Below are positions 42,613 through 52,438 of a DNA stretch of 64,000 bases, piece by piece. Below the pieces are notes generated by a model. The model had not been told where the DNA came from, ran no database searches, and saw only the letters and a list, made by a program, of their open reading frames with translations. The stretch is from contig NZ_JBEHWS010000004.1 of assembly GCF_040239565.1 (NCBI RefSeq), forward strand, positions 1 through 64,000. Direction: 5' to 3'. Made by a program: the position numbers and the translations under genes. Every line of letters begins with the position of its first letter. Position 1 is the stretch's first letter. The DNA is from Fulvimarina sp040239565 (GTDB lineage: Bacteria; Pseudomonadota; Alphaproteobacteria; Rhizobiales; Rhizobiaceae).

Positions 42613-43111
42613 GCGAGGCGTTCCTGTCGGAAACGTTCGGCTTTGCCTGCAACTGCTCTGGATCGATCGATCCGGGGCGAAAGCAGGCAACTCCATGGTC
42701 GCTGTTCCCATCGCTGGGCACACGCAGGCTCCTTAACAACAGGAGCGGCCAGATGACAAGCGGTCAAACGCCTTGCCGCGAAAATTCGACCGAGTGGTCC
42801 GGCTTTCGTCGACGAACCTCACCCCGCGAGTGCTCGCTGGGCTACCGTGTTCAGCTCTCGATCATGTTTCCTCAAGTCGGAGAGCGCGGGAAACGTATTC
42901 CGCGACTCGGTTCTCTCAAAACCACCACGTGCAATTGCTCAGGTTGTTTGAAAGGGCAAAACGGTTTCAGCCGGAATACTGGCCCTCACCTACCCGTTCG
43001 GTGAAATTCGGTTGCCCTAAGGGCTTTCTCGTCTCAAACCTGTTTCCTTCACTCCTGCTTTGCCCGTAACATTACTGAACTGCCATATCGTATGGCCCAG
43101 GGAGGTGATGA
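42613..43111. other. Non-coding region upstream of fhs
   Basis: No convincing gene is seen in these 499 bases. TTGCCTGC (42643-42650) and GCAGGCAA (42683-42690) enclose the palindrome GGATCGATCGATCC (42660-42673). GCCCTAAGGGC lies further on. The fhs promoter and ribosome site (GGGAGGTG before ATG 43112) are at the right end. I see no ZTP or THF riboswitch consensus. Confidence 0.5.
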
Positions 43112-44794
43112 ATGAGCGATGTGAAGTCCGATATCGAAATTGCGCGCGCGGCCAAGAAGAGGCCGATCCAGGAAATCGGAGAGAAGCTCGCAATTCCCGG
43201 AGAGCATCTCCTTCCATACGGCCACGACAAGGCGAAGGTCACGGCGGATTTCATCAAGAGCCTGGAAGGCCGGCCAGACGGCCACCTGATCCTCGTCACC
43301 GCCGTCAATCCGACGCCTGCGGGCGAAGGCAAGACGACGACGACGGTCGGCCTGGGTGACGGCCTCAACGCCATCGGCAAGAAGGCAACGATCTGCATCC
43401 GCGAAGCCTCGCTTGGCCCGAACTTCGGCATCAAGGGGGGCGCCGCGGGAGGCGGGCTTGCCCAGATCGTGCCCATGGAGGACATGAACCTCCACTTCAC
43501 GGGCGACATTCACGCCATCGGTACCGCGCACAATCTCCTGTCGGCGATGATCGACAACCACATCTATTACGACAATGAACAGGGCATCGATTCGCGCCGC
43601 GTGACATGGCCGCGCGTGATGGACATGAACGATCGTTCCCTGCGTCACATCGCAATTTCGCTCGGCGGAGTCAGCAACGGGTTCGCGCGAGAGGATCGCT
43701 TCGACATCACGGTTGCCTCGGAAGTGATGGCGATCCTCTGCCTCGCCACCGATCTCGCCGACCTGCAGGAGCGGCTCGGCAACATCATCATCGGCCAGCG
43801 CCGCGATAAAACACCTGTGACCGTGAAGGATATCAAGGCCGAAGGCGCGATGGCGGTTCTCCTCAAGGATGCCATCCAGCCCAATCTCGTGCAGACGCTG
43901 GAGAACAACCCGGCCTTCGTCCATGGCGGCCCCTTCGCCAACATCGCCCATGGCTGCAATTCGGTGATCGCGACGAAGACCGCGCTGAAGCTGTCCGATT
44001 ACGTGGTCACCGAAGCCGGCTTCGGGGCCGATCTCGGCGCGGAGAAGTTCCTCAACATCAAGTGCCGCAAGGCGGGACTCAGCCCGAAGGCGGTGGTGCT
44101 GGTCGCGACGGTGCGCGCACTCAAGATGAACGGAGGTGTGGCGAAGGACGATCTCGGCACAGAGAACGTCGAAGCCGTGAGAAACGGCTGCGCCAATCTT
44201 GGCCGGCATATCGAGAATCTCAAGAAGTTCGGCGTTCCGGTGATCGTCGCGATCAACCACTTCATCAAGGACACGGAGGCCGAGCTGCAGGCGGTCGTCG
44301 ACTTTGCCAAGCAAACTGGCGCCGAGGATGCGATTATCGCCAAGCACTGGGCGGAAGGCTCAAAGGGTGTGACCGAACTCGCGACGAAGGTCGCCGAGGT
44401 CTGCGAGAGCGGGAAATCCGATTACAAGCCGCTCTATCCGGACGAGATGGGTCTCGTGGAAAAGATCGAGACCGTTGCCAAAGAGGTCTACCGTGCGGAC
44501 GGGATCGACGTCGACGACAAGACCCTCGCTCAGCTGAAGGACTGGGAGGATCAAGGCTACGGCAATCTGCCGGTCTGTATGGCAAAGACCCAGTATTCCT
44601 TCTCGACCGATCCCTCAAAGCGGGGCGCGCCGACCGGATTCAAGATTCCGATCCGCGAAGTGCGGCTGTCGGCTGGCGCCGGTTTCGTGGTGGTAATCTG
44701 CGGTGCGGTGATGACCATGCCGGGCCTGCCAAGGACGCCGGCGGCCGAATCGATCCGGCTCAACGATCAGGGCCAGATCGAAGGTCTGTTCTGA
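43112..44794 (+). CDS. fhs: Formate-tetrahydrofolate ligase
   Basis: The 560-residue enzyme makes 10-formyl-THF from formate, THF and ATP, feeding purine and one-carbon metabolism. The P-loop NPTPAGEGKTTTTVG (about 67-81) and the family's IREASLGPNFGIKGGAAGGG (about 93-112) are intact, as are DMNLHFTGDIHAIGTAHNLL and GAEKFLNIKCR. The C-terminus ends GLPRTPAAESIRLNDQGQIE. Length is normal. A good ribosome site (GGGAGGTG) precedes ATG 43112. It is the first recognisable protein gene of the host side. Confidence 0.97.
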   Translation: MSDVKSDIEIARAAKKRPIQEIGEKLAIPGEHLLPYGHDKAKVTADFIKSLEGRPDGHLILVTAVNPTPAGEGKTTTTVGLGDGLNAIGKKATICIREASLGPNFGIKGGAAGGGLAQIVPMEDMNLHFTGDIHAIGTAHNLLSAMIDNHIYYDNEQGIDSRRVTWPRVMDMNDRSLRHIAISLGGVSNGFAREDRFDITVASEVMAILCLATDLADLQERLGNIIIGQRRDKTPVTVKDIKAEGAMAVLLKDAIQPNLVQTLENNPAFVHGGPFANIAHGCNSVIATKTALKLSDYVVTEAGFGADLGAEKFLNIKCRKAGLSPKAVVLVATVRALKMNGGVAKDDLGTENVEAVRNGCANLGRHIENLKKFGVPVIVAINHFIKDTEAELQAVVDFAKQTGAEDAIIAKHWAEGSKGVTELATKVAEVCESGKSDYKPLYPDEMGLVEKIETVAKEVYRADGIDVDDKTLAQLKDWEDQGYGNLPVCMAKTQYSFSTDPSKRGAPTGFKIPIREVRLSAGAGFVVVICGAVMTMPGLPRTPAAESIRLNDQGQIEGLF

Positions 44795-44866
44795 GGTCTG
44801 GGATGCGGTTCGTTTCGTTCGGACCGCCCCGCGCCTTCAAGCGTTGATGGCATAGCCAGAAGACAT

Positions 44867-44902
44867 AAAACGCCCGAAGTCCAGACGGACCCGGGCGTTT
44901 TT
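44867..44902. terminator. Bidirectional terminator between fhs and the dehydrogenase gene
   Basis: AAAACGCCCG pairs with CGGGCGTTTT, with an inner GTCC / GGAC stem. T runs on both strands let it end fhs transcription and that of the convergent gene at 45019. Confidence 0.88.
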
Positions 44903-45018
44903 CATTCAACCGATATCAAGTGCAGACGCTCCTGCACGCCGCAAAACGAAGCCTCCGGCTTCTCACGCAACTCGATCGATTGCGCGAACGGACCCACGCA
45001 GAAGCGTTGGAAGTCGGA

Positions 45019-45957
45019 TCAGTTCACCGGGGTCAGTGGCTGCTCGCCCGAGATATAGGCCTTGATGTTGTCCCGCTGAAGCTTGCCCATGGCGGCCCGG
45101 GTCTCCACGGTCGCGGACGCCTGATGCGGCTGAAGAATGACGTTCTCCATGTCGTAGAAGCGCTTGTCCGCATGGGGCTCGTTGCGGAAGACGTCAAGGC
45201 AGGCGCCGCCGAGACGGCCATCCTGAAGGGCTTCGATCATCGCTTCTTCGTCGATCGTCGAACCGCGGGAGATGTTGACGAGAATACCTTTTGGTCCCAG
45301 CGCTTCGATCAGCTCCTTCGACACGAAACCTTCAGTGTCCGGCCCGCCGACCAGCGCGATGACCGCGAAATCGACCGCGCTCATCAAACCGAGAGCGTCC
45401 TCATGAAAGACCCAGCCGTTCGGCACGTCTTTGGGCTTCCGCGACCAGTAGTGGATTTCCATCTTGAAGGCCGCGAACCGGTCGGCGATCTCGCGTCCGA
45501 TTCGCCCGAGACCGACAACGCCGACCTTCTGGCCGCTCATCTTGCGCTGAAGGGGAAACGGCACCTTCCTGTCCCAGGCGCCCGAGCGCACATGGCGATC
45601 GGCCTGCGGAACGGATCGCAGCTGGGCGAGAAGCATCGCAACCGTGAGATCGGCCACTTCGTCCGACAGGACATCAGGCGTGTTGGTGACCTTGATATTG
45701 CGTGCCGATGCCGCTTCGACATCGATCGCATCGTAACCAACGCCGTAATTGGCGATCAATCCAAGGTTCGGGAACTTGTCCATCAGATCGCCGCCGAAGG
45801 CGTGATGACCGAGATAAGCCACCGCACGGATTTCGTTACGCGCCGCCTCGTCCAGTTCGGCGCCTTCCTTCATCGAAGGCAGGAAAGTCCAGCCCTCGTC
45901 TTCGATCGCTGAATTGCTGATCGCGTCATATCGGCCGACTGCCAACACATTGCTCAT
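45019..45957 (-). CDS. D-2-hydroxyacid dehydrogenase, glyoxylate/hydroxypyruvate reductase-like
   Basis: The 312-residue NAD(P)H enzyme probably reduces glyoxylate or hydroxypyruvate. Rossmann motif KVGVVGLGRIGREIADRF (about 144-161). Catalytic Arg in LVNISRGSTIDEEA, Glu in DVFRNEPHADKRF, His in ILQPHQASATVETR. The basic WSRKP after the second strand suggests NADPH preference. I chose the ATG at 45957 (MSNVLAVGRYDAI). Substrate cannot be fixed from sequence. Confidence 0.88.
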   Translation of the reverse strand: MSNVLAVGRYDAISNSAIEDEGWTFLPSMKEGAELDEAARNEIRAVAYLGHHAFGGDLMDKFPNLGLIANYGVGYDAIDVEAASARNIKVTNTPDVLSDEVADLTVAMLLAQLRSVPQADRHVRSGAWDRKVPFPLQRKMSGQKVGVVGLGRIGREIADRFAAFKMEIHYWSRKPKDVPNGWVFHEDALGLMSAVDFAVIALVGGPDTEGFVSKELIEALGPKGILVNISRGSTIDEEAMIEALQDGRLGGACLDVFRNEPHADKRFYDMENVILQPHQASATVETRAAMGKLQRDNIKAYISGEQPLTPVN

Positions 45958-46108
45958 GAGTACCCCTACCCTCTTGCCATGATATTCCGGAGCCGCAAGG
46001 AAGTGCGCGGCGCTCCCGGCAGACATGACGCGGAGAACTCGGATGTAAACAGTGAAGCCCGCCGATGGGCTGCAAGTGGATCAGGATATAGGACGAAAAG
46101 AGCCCGGT

Positions 46109-46492
46109 TCAGGCATCTGCCCTTTGTTCGGCAAGCGACTTCAGATCGGCAGCCTTCAGTTCCACGGACTCGCCGCAGCCGCAGGCCGATGTCTGGTTAG
46201 GATTGTTGAAGACAAAACCGGAGCGCAGGACGGTCTCTTCGTAGTCCATCTCGGTGCCGAGCAGAAAGAGTACGGCTTCCGGCGCGATATACACGCGCGC
46301 GCCGTCCTTTTCGATGATGTCTTCGTTGTCGCGATGCTCCTTGGCGAGTTCGACGGTGTATTCCATACCCGCACAGCCACCCTTCTTGACGCCGACCCGT
46401 ACGCCCAAGGCGTCAGCGTCCGCGTTCTTGAGGATCGCCTGGACGCGGCTTGCCGCAGCGTCGGTCATGGAAAGTACCTGGAAACGGCCCAT
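46109..46492 (-). CDS. sufA: SufA-type iron-sulfur carrier protein
   Basis: The 127-residue A-type carrier has the three conserved cysteines: GVKKGGCAGMEYTV and SACGCGES near the C-terminus. It carries new clusters from SufBCD to target proteins. It is the last gene of the suf cluster, 63 bases after sufT. The ATG at 46492 gives MGRFQVLSMTDAAAS, the usual start. Confidence 0.93.
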   Translation of the reverse strand: MGRFQVLSMTDAAASRVQAILKNADADALGVRVGVKKGGCAGMEYTVELAKEHRDNEDIIEKDGARVYIAPEAVLFLLGTEMDYEETVLRSGFVFNNPNQTSACGCGESVELKAADLKSLAEQRADA

Positions 46493-46555
46493 GGCTTCGG
46501 TCCTTTCTCCGGCTGATCGGCCGGACAATCTCGCATCGCGTCTTTGGTCTGACGG

Positions 46556-46975
46556 TCAGAACCAGCCGACAGCGACCTGCGCCTCTTCGCTCATCCGCTC
46601 GGGCGTCCACGGCGGATCGAAGACAATCTCCACCTTCACCTGACCGACACCATCGACGGAAGCGACAGCATTCTCCACCCATATGGGCATTTCACCGGCC
46701 ACAGGACAACCGGGCGCGGTCAGCGTCATCTCGATATCGATATCGCGACTGTCGTCGATATCGACTTTGTAGATCAGCCCGAGCTCGTAGATGTCGGCCG
46801 GGATTTCGGGGTCATAGACCGTCTTCAGCGCGCCGATGATATCGTCGGTAAGCCGCGTGAGCTCCTCCGGCGGGATCGCCGATTTGGTGGCAGCCTCGCC
46901 CTGCGCCATCGCGACATTGGCGGCTGCGGTGTTGTCTTCGGTGGCTTGCGGCCTGGTCTCGTTCTCTTCGGTCAT
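46556..46975 (-). CDS. sufT: SufT, MIP18/DUF59 iron-sulfur maturation factor
   Basis: This 139-residue protein has a disordered acidic N-terminus (about 1-40) and a DUF59 domain with TVYDPEIPADIYELGLIYKV and the key Cys in LTAPGCPVAGEMPIWVE, ending VVFDPPW-like IVFDPPWTPERMSEEAQ. SufT helps mature iron-sulfur proteins under high demand. It lies between sufS and sufA. Confidence 0.92.
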   Translation of the reverse strand: MTEENETRPQATEDNTAAANVAMAQGEAATKSAIPPEELTRLTDDIIGALKTVYDPEIPADIYELGLIYKVDIDDSRDIDIEMTLTAPGCPVAGEMPIWVENAVASVDGVGQVKVEIVFDPPWTPERMSEEAQVAVGWF

Positions 46976-46984
46976 CAAAGCTCC

Positions 46985-48247
46985 TCAGGCGAAGAACCGG
47001 CGCGCCTTTTCGAGCGCCTCGGCCAATTTATCCACTTCCGCCATGGTATTGTACATCCCGAAGGATGCACGGCATGTGGACGTGGTGCCGAACCGGTTCA
47101 AGAGCGGCTGGGCGCAATGGGTGCCGGCACGCACAGCAATTCCTTCGCGATCGATTACCATGGAAATATCGTGGGCATGAATTCCTTCGATGTCGAAGGA
47201 GACGATGGCCCCTTTGCCCGGCGCCTCACCGTAAATGCGCAGCGAATTGATCTGCTTGAGACGCTGATGAGCGTAGGCGCCAATTTCGGCCTCGTGCAAG
47301 GCGATCGCCTCGCGGCCGATCCCGTCCATGTAGCTGAGAGCAGCGCCGAGACCGATCGCCTGGACGATGGGCGGCGTGCCTGCCTCGAAGCGATGGGGCG
47401 GTGCGTTGTAGGAGACGCCGGTCTCGCTCACCTCGACGATCATCTCGCCGCCGCCGTTGAAGGGCTGCATGCGCTCAAGCATATCGCGCTTGCCGTAGAG
47501 AACGCCGATGCCCGACGGCCCATAAACCTTGTGGCCGGTAAAGGCATACCAGTCGCAGCCGATATCGGCGACGTCGACGGGCAGATGCACCGCACCCTGG
47601 CTGCCATCGACGAGGACGGGGATGCCCTTCGAGTGGGCGAGTTCTGTCACCGCCTTCACGTCGACGACGGTGCCGAGGACGTTCGACATGTGGGTCGTGG
47701 CGACCAATTTGGTGCGCGGCGTGATCGCCTTCTCGAAGGCCTCGACGGGGATCGAGCCGTCGTCCTCGACAGGCACGAAAACGAGCTTGGCGCCCTTCCG
47801 CTCCCGCAGGAAATGCCAAGGTACAATATTGGAGTGGTGCTCAGCCTGAGTGATGACGATTTCGTCGCCCTCACCGATCTCCTGCATGGCCCAGCCATAG
47901 GCGACGAGATTGATCGCCTCGGTCGCTGAACGCGTGAAGACGATTTCGTCGCTCGATTGCGCGTTCAGAAAGCTCCGCACGGCCTCGCGCGAAGCCTCAT
48001 AGGCATCCGTCGCGGCGTTCGACAGAAAATGCAGGCCGCGATGGACGTTAGCGTATTCGTTCTCGTAGGCGTAAGTGATCCGATCGATCACCTGCCGCGG
48101 CTTCTGGGCCGAGGCCCCGTTATCGAGATAGACAAGCGGCTTGCCGTAGACCTCTTTCGCCAGAATCGGGAAGTCCCGGCGCACAGCCTCGACGTCGTAA
48201 CGCTTTACGTCGCGGGTTCTCACGTCTGGGATCGTCTCAGTGGTCAT
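46985..48247 (-). CDS. sufS: Cysteine desulfurase SufS (group II)
   Basis: The 420-residue PLP enzyme supplies sulfur for cluster assembly. PLP lysine in YAFTGHKVYGPSGIGVL (about 233), catalytic Cys in AVRAGTHCAQPLLNRFG (about 370), and ITQAEHHSNIVPW near the cofactor. It lies in the suf operon after sufD. Start at ATG 48247 (MTTETIPDVRTRDVKR). Confidence 0.95.
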   Translation of the reverse strand: MTTETIPDVRTRDVKRYDVEAVRRDFPILAKEVYGKPLVYLDNGASAQKPRQVIDRITYAYENEYANVHRGLHFLSNAATDAYEASREAVRSFLNAQSSDEIVFTRSATEAINLVAYGWAMQEIGEGDEIVITQAEHHSNIVPWHFLRERKGAKLVFVPVEDDGSIPVEAFEKAITPRTKLVATTHMSNVLGTVVDVKAVTELAHSKGIPVLVDGSQGAVHLPVDVADIGCDWYAFTGHKVYGPSGIGVLYGKRDMLERMQPFNGGGEMIVEVSETGVSYNAPPHRFEAGTPPIVQAIGLGAALSYMDGIGREAIALHEAEIGAYAHQRLKQINSLRIYGEAPGKGAIVSFDIEGIHAHDISMVIDREGIAVRAGTHCAQPLLNRFGTTSTCRASFGMYNTMAEVDKLAEALEKARRFFA

Positions 48248-48391
48248 GGAATGAACTCCAATGGCATGCCGCCCGACATCTGGTCGGACATGGGCGCTTC
48301 GGCTCATCTTCCGTCGAAGCGTCAAACATCAGACGGGCCGGACTCTCGCCGGCCTCGTCTTGTCATAAAGGTCTGGCCGAGGATCAGACTG

Positions 48392-49645
48392 CTAGCTGAT
48401 ATTGGCCTCGAGCCATTTCTCGATGCGCGTGTTCAGAGCCTCTTCGATCTCCTCGACCTCCAGCTCCTCGACGACTTCGGCGACGAAGGCCTGGATCAGG
48501 AGCGCACGGGCCTGATCGCCGGGGATGCCGCGCGACATCAGGTAGAACAGGTGATCGGCATCGATCTCTCCTGCCGTAGCACCGTGGCCGCACTGCACGT
48601 CGTCGGCGAAGATTTCCAGCTCGGGCTTGGCCGAGAAATCGCCCTCGTCCGACAGAAGGAGCGAATTGCAGGCCATCTTCGCATCGGTCTTCTGCGCACC
48701 CCGCGCGACCTTGATGATGCCCTGAAAAACGCCGTGACCACCGGTGACGACATTGCGGAAGGTCTCAGTGGCCGTGGTGTGGGCAACCGTGTGGTTCAGC
48801 GTCGTCGTCACGTCGACATGCTGTCCGGCATGCAAAAGGTTGACGCCCTTGATCTGAACGTCCGCACCTTCGCCTACGACATCGGTGTGGACTTCGTAGC
48901 GCACGAGCCCGCCGCCGGCATTCAGGACGAAAAGCCTGAACACCGCATCGGCTTCGAGAAGGACCGACAGCTGGCCGAGATGGCTTGCCTCGAGACCCTT
49001 TTCCTGATCGACGATCCAGAGCACGTTCGCGCCTGCACCAACATGAAGCGTGTTCACACCGGTAGAGGGTGCGCCGTTCGATCCGCCATCGAGCCGCTCG
49101 ACGATGGTCGCCTCGGCCTTGTCGCCGATCGAAACGGACGTGAACGCATGGCTCTTCAAGCCGGTCGCTGGACGAAGCTCCAGAGCTTGGTCGAGATTGG
49201 CACCGGCCGCGATCTCGATCTTGTTCGACGCGGCACCGAAGGCAGCGTTTAATGCGCGAACTGTATCGATCGACCGATCGAGCCGGTTCGGCGTCTCCTG
49301 CCAGTCGGCTTGGCCTTCGAAAGCACCGACCGTTACGCCGCTAGGCAGGTGGGCAGTTTCAGGCGCATCGAGATCGATGACGGATGAACCGTGGAGGAAG
49401 GGCTCCAGGATCGTCTCGCCGCTCTCGCGCAGCGCTTCGACGGCATCATCGGAGCCGAGCCGCTTACCCATCAGCTGACGCAGATCGGTATAGTGCCAGG
49501 CCTCGACCTTGCGGGTCGGCAAGCCTTCGCGTCGCAGTACCTCGATCGCAGGACGGCGAGCGTTTTCGTTCTCGCCCTGGGCTTCCGCGAGCTGGATCAG
49601 CCGCGTTTCCGCGGGCGTGCGGGGTCGAAGTTCGGTAACGCTCAT
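48392..49645 (-). CDS. sufD: SufD scaffold protein
   Basis: The 417-residue partner of SufB in the SufBC2D scaffold has a long helical N-terminus (PAETRLIQLAEAQGENEN), a central beta-helix (VVTGGHGVFQGIIKVARGAQ, MACNSLLLSDEGDFSAKPEL) and the family's CGHGATAGEIDADHLFYLMS near the end. It lies two bases after sufC. Confidence 0.95.
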   Translation of the reverse strand: MSVTELRPRTPAETRLIQLAEAQGENENARRPAIEVLRREGLPTRKVEAWHYTDLRQLMGKRLGSDDAVEALRESGETILEPFLHGSSVIDLDAPETAHLPSGVTVGAFEGQADWQETPNRLDRSIDTVRALNAAFGAASNKIEIAAGANLDQALELRPATGLKSHAFTSVSIGDKAEATIVERLDGGSNGAPSTGVNTLHVGAGANVLWIVDQEKGLEASHLGQLSVLLEADAVFRLFVLNAGGGLVRYEVHTDVVGEGADVQIKGVNLLHAGQHVDVTTTLNHTVAHTTATETFRNVVTGGHGVFQGIIKVARGAQKTDAKMACNSLLLSDEGDFSAKPELEIFADDVQCGHGATAGEIDADHLFYLMSRGIPGDQARALLIQAFVAEVVEELEVEEIEEALNTRIEKWLEANIS

Positions 49646-49647
49646 GA

Positions 49648-50403
49648 TTACGCGGCCTCTTCGATGATCTGGCTGTAGCCTTCCTTTTCGAGCTGCAAAG
49701 CGAGATCCTTGTCGCCGGTCTTCACGATGCGGCCCTTCGACAGGACATGCACGGTGTCCGGCACGATATAGTCGAGAAGACGCTGATAGTGCGTGATGAC
49801 GAGGAAGGAGCGCTCCGGCGAACGCAGCGCGTTGACGCCGTCGGCAACGATCTTCAGCGCATCGATGTCGAGGCCGGAATCGGTCTCGTCCATGACGCAG
49901 AGCTTGGGCTCTAGCAGTGCCATCTGGAGAATTTCGGCGCGCTTCTTCTCACCGCCCGAAAAGCCCACGTTCAGCGGACGCTTCAGCATGTCCGGATTGA
50001 TCTTCAGATCGCCCGCGGAAGCCTTTACCCGGCGCATGAATTCCGGCGTGGTTAGCTCTCCCTCACCGCGCGCCTTTCGCTGGGCGTTGAGCGCGGTCTT
50101 GAGAAAGGTCATCGTCGCGACACCCGGGATTTCCAGCGGATACTGGAAGGCGAGGAAGACGCCGGAGGCGGCGCGCTCGGCCGGGTCCATCTCGAGGATC
50201 GACTCGCCATTGTAGAGAATGTCGCCGTCGGTGACCTCATAGTCCTCGCGGCCGGCGAGAATGTAGGAAAGCGTCGACTTACCGGAGCCGTTTGGCCCCA
50301 TAATGGCAGCGACTTCGCCGTCCTGTACGGTCAGGTCGACGCCACGAAGGATTTCGGTTCCCTCGTCGGCGACGCGGGCGTGAAGGTTCTTGATTTCGAG
50401 CAT
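49648..50403 (-). CDS. sufC: SufC ATPase
   Basis: The 251-residue ABC ATPase powers the SufBCD scaffold. Walker A GPNGSGKST (about 35-43), signature NVGFSGGEKKRAEILQ, Walker B LCVMDETDSGLDID and H-loop ITHYQRLLDYI are all intact. Start at ATG 50403 (MLEIKNLHARVADEG). Confidence 0.96.
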   Translation of the reverse strand: MLEIKNLHARVADEGTEILRGVDLTVQDGEVAAIMGPNGSGKSTLSYILAGREDYEVTDGDILYNGESILEMDPAERAASGVFLAFQYPLEIPGVATMTFLKTALNAQRKARGEGELTTPEFMRRVKASAGDLKINPDMLKRPLNVGFSGGEKKRAEILQMALLEPKLCVMDETDSGLDIDALKIVADGVNALRSPERSFLVITHYQRLLDYIVPDTVHVLSKGRIVKTGDKDLALQLEKEGYSQIIEEAA

Positions 50404-50489
50404 GTTGTTCCGTCCAGTGTCGTTCATCAGGCGCAAATTGCGCAATTCTTCATGTTGAGGTCATCGTCGTCGAGCCGGCTCGCCAACGG

Positions 50490-50654
50490 TTACAAGCCAA
50501 GGCTAGCGCGGGCGACCGGGAGAAGCGTGGCCGCGGCACCCCCGACGAGCGCGCCAACCGCGAGCCGCAGCACCGTTCCGCCAAGGCGAGGCGCGACGGC
50601 GCCGAGGATCCCGCAGATGGCCGCATACCAGACGATGACGGTTCCGTCGGTCAT
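50490..50654 (-). CDS. Small membrane protein between sufB and sufC
   Basis: From ATG 50654 a 54-residue, mostly hydrophobic protein is encoded (MTDGTVIVWYAAICGILGAV, then LRLAVGALVGGAAATLLPVA): two likely membrane segments. An earlier start at 50783 is open but overlaps sufB. Similar small genes sit in this place in some rhizobial suf operons. Function is unknown. Confidence 0.55.
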   Translation of the reverse strand: MTDGTVIVWYAAICGILGAVAPRLGGTVLRLAVGALVGGAAATLLPVARASLGL

Positions 50655-50751
50655 CAGTCGCGACACTCCAGCCGATCCCGCGAAGACGTGACGAAGCAAA
50701 GCCGTCCACAGCGCCGCGTGATCCGGAGCGCTACAGTCCGTGTGGCCGAGA

Positions 50752-52284
50752 TCACCCCACGCTTCCTTCCAGCGAAATCCCAATCAGCTTCTGGGCTTCG
50801 ACCGCGAATTCCATCGGCAGCTGCTGGATGACGTCCTTGACGAAGCCGTTGACGATCAGGGCGACAGCCTCTTCCTCAGGAATGCCGCGCTGCATGCAAT
50901 AGAAGAGCTGGTCGTCGGAGATCTTCGAAGTGGTCGCCTCGTGCTCGAACTGCGCGGTGGCATTCTTCGATTCGATATAGGGCACGGTGTGAGCACCGCA
51001 TTCCTCACCGATCAGCAGCGAATCGCACTGGGTGAAATTGCGGGCGTTCTTCGCCTTGCGGTGGGCCGAAACCTGACCGCGATAGGTGTTGTTCGAATGG
51101 CCCGCGGAAATACCCTTCGAGATGATGCGGCTCGACGTGTTCTTGCCGAGATGGATCATCTTCGTGCCGGAATCGATCTGCTGGCGACCGTTCGAAACAG
51201 CGATGGAATAAAACTCGCCGCGCGTGTTGTCGCCACGCAGGATGCAGGACGGGTATTTCCACGTAATCGCCGAGCCGGTCTCGACCTGTGTCCACGAGAT
51301 ACGCGAATTGTCGCCCCGGCAATCGCCACGCTTGGTGACGAAGTTGTAGATGCCGCCCTTGCCGTCCTTGTCGCCCGGATACCAGTTCTGGACCGTGGAA
51401 TACTTGATCTCGGCATCGCCGAGGGCGACCAGTTCAACGACCGCAGCGTGGAGCTGGTTCTCATCGCGCTGGGGCGCTGTGCAGCCTTCCAGATATGAGA
51501 CGTAGGCACCTTCGTCGGCGATGATGAGCGTGCGCTCGAACTGCCCCGTGTTCCGCTCATTGATGCGGAAATAGGTGGAGAGCTCCATCGGACAGCGAAC
51601 GCCCTTCGGCACGTAGACGAACGAGCCGTCGGTGAAGACGGCCGAGTTCATCGTGGCAAAGTAGTTGTCCGAGATCGGCACGACCGAGCCAAGATATTTC
51701 TGGACGAGTTCGGGATGCTCGCGGATTGCCTCGGAGATCGGCATGAAGATCACGCCGGCCTTCTCAAGTTCCTTCTTGAAGGTCGTCGCGACGGAGACCG
51801 AATCGAACACGGCATCGACAGCCACGCGCGACTGGCCGTTCTGGCCGGCCGGCGGTGTGCCGGAATCGTCGTCGAACTCGCTCGGTTCATCCATCTTGCG
51901 GACACCGGCGAGTATTTCCTGCTCCTTCAGCGGAATGCCGAGCTTCTCATAGGTCTTCAGAATCTCCGGATCGACCTCGTCGAGAGAGTTAGGGCCGGAC
52001 ATCGACTTCGGAGCCGCATAATAGTGGATGTCCTGGAAGTCGATCGGAGGATAATCGAGCCGCGCCCAGTCAGGCGTCTCCATTGTCTTCCAGCGCTCGA
52101 ACGCCTTCAGGCGCCAGTCGAGCATCCATTGCGGCTCGTTCTTCTTGGCAGAGATCAGCTTGATGATCTCCTCGTTGAACCCCTTGGGCGCAACGTCCAT
52201 CTCGATCAGAGTCTCGAACCCGTATTTGTACTGGTCCACGTCGATCTTGCGGACACTGTCGATCGTTTCCTGAACGGCCGGCAT
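50752..52284 (-). CDS. sufB: SufB scaffold protein
   Basis: The 510-residue scaffold protein shows the family landmarks DYPPIDFQDIHYYAAPK, YVPKGVRCPMELSTYFRIN, SYLEGCTAPQRDENQLHAAV, TKRGDCRGDNSRISWTQVE and LLIGEECGAHTVPYIESKN. The acceptor Cys and the Glu are present. I prefer ATG 52284 (MPAVQETIDSVRKID) because GGAG lies six bases upstream; ATG 52296 is possible. The upstream IscS-like gene is 142 bases away. Confidence 0.96.
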   Translation of the reverse strand: MPAVQETIDSVRKIDVDQYKYGFETLIEMDVAPKGFNEEIIKLISAKKNEPQWMLDWRLKAFERWKTMETPDWARLDYPPIDFQDIHYYAAPKSMSGPNSLDEVDPEILKTYEKLGIPLKEQEILAGVRKMDEPSEFDDDSGTPPAGQNGQSRVAVDAVFDSVSVATTFKKELEKAGVIFMPISEAIREHPELVQKYLGSVVPISDNYFATMNSAVFTDGSFVYVPKGVRCPMELSTYFRINERNTGQFERTLIIADEGAYVSYLEGCTAPQRDENQLHAAVVELVALGDAEIKYSTVQNWYPGDKDGKGGIYNFVTKRGDCRGDNSRISWTQVETGSAITWKYPSCILRGDNTRGEFYSIAVSNGRQQIDSGTKMIHLGKNTSSRIISKGISAGHSNNTYRGQVSAHRKAKNARNFTQCDSLLIGEECGAHTVPYIESKNATAQFEHEATTSKISDDQLFYCMQRGIPEEEAVALIVNGFVKDVIQQLPMEFAVEAQKLIGISLEGSVG

Positions 52285-52438
52285 ATTCTTCTCCATACTC
52301 TCCGGGGTCAAAGCCCGGGGACGGTCATGTCTGGCGCATACCGAAAAACACATGTCCGGTACACCGATTAAGATAGGAACGATCCGGCCCGGAATTGAGG
52401 GGCCCGCCGCTCCGTTCGAAATATCCTCAACCGCGACG

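Noticed and set aside
42613..43111. ZTP or tetrahydrofolate riboswitch upstream of fhs
   Set aside because: I looked for the conserved ZTP and THF-type elements and saw none; the hairpins present do not match.
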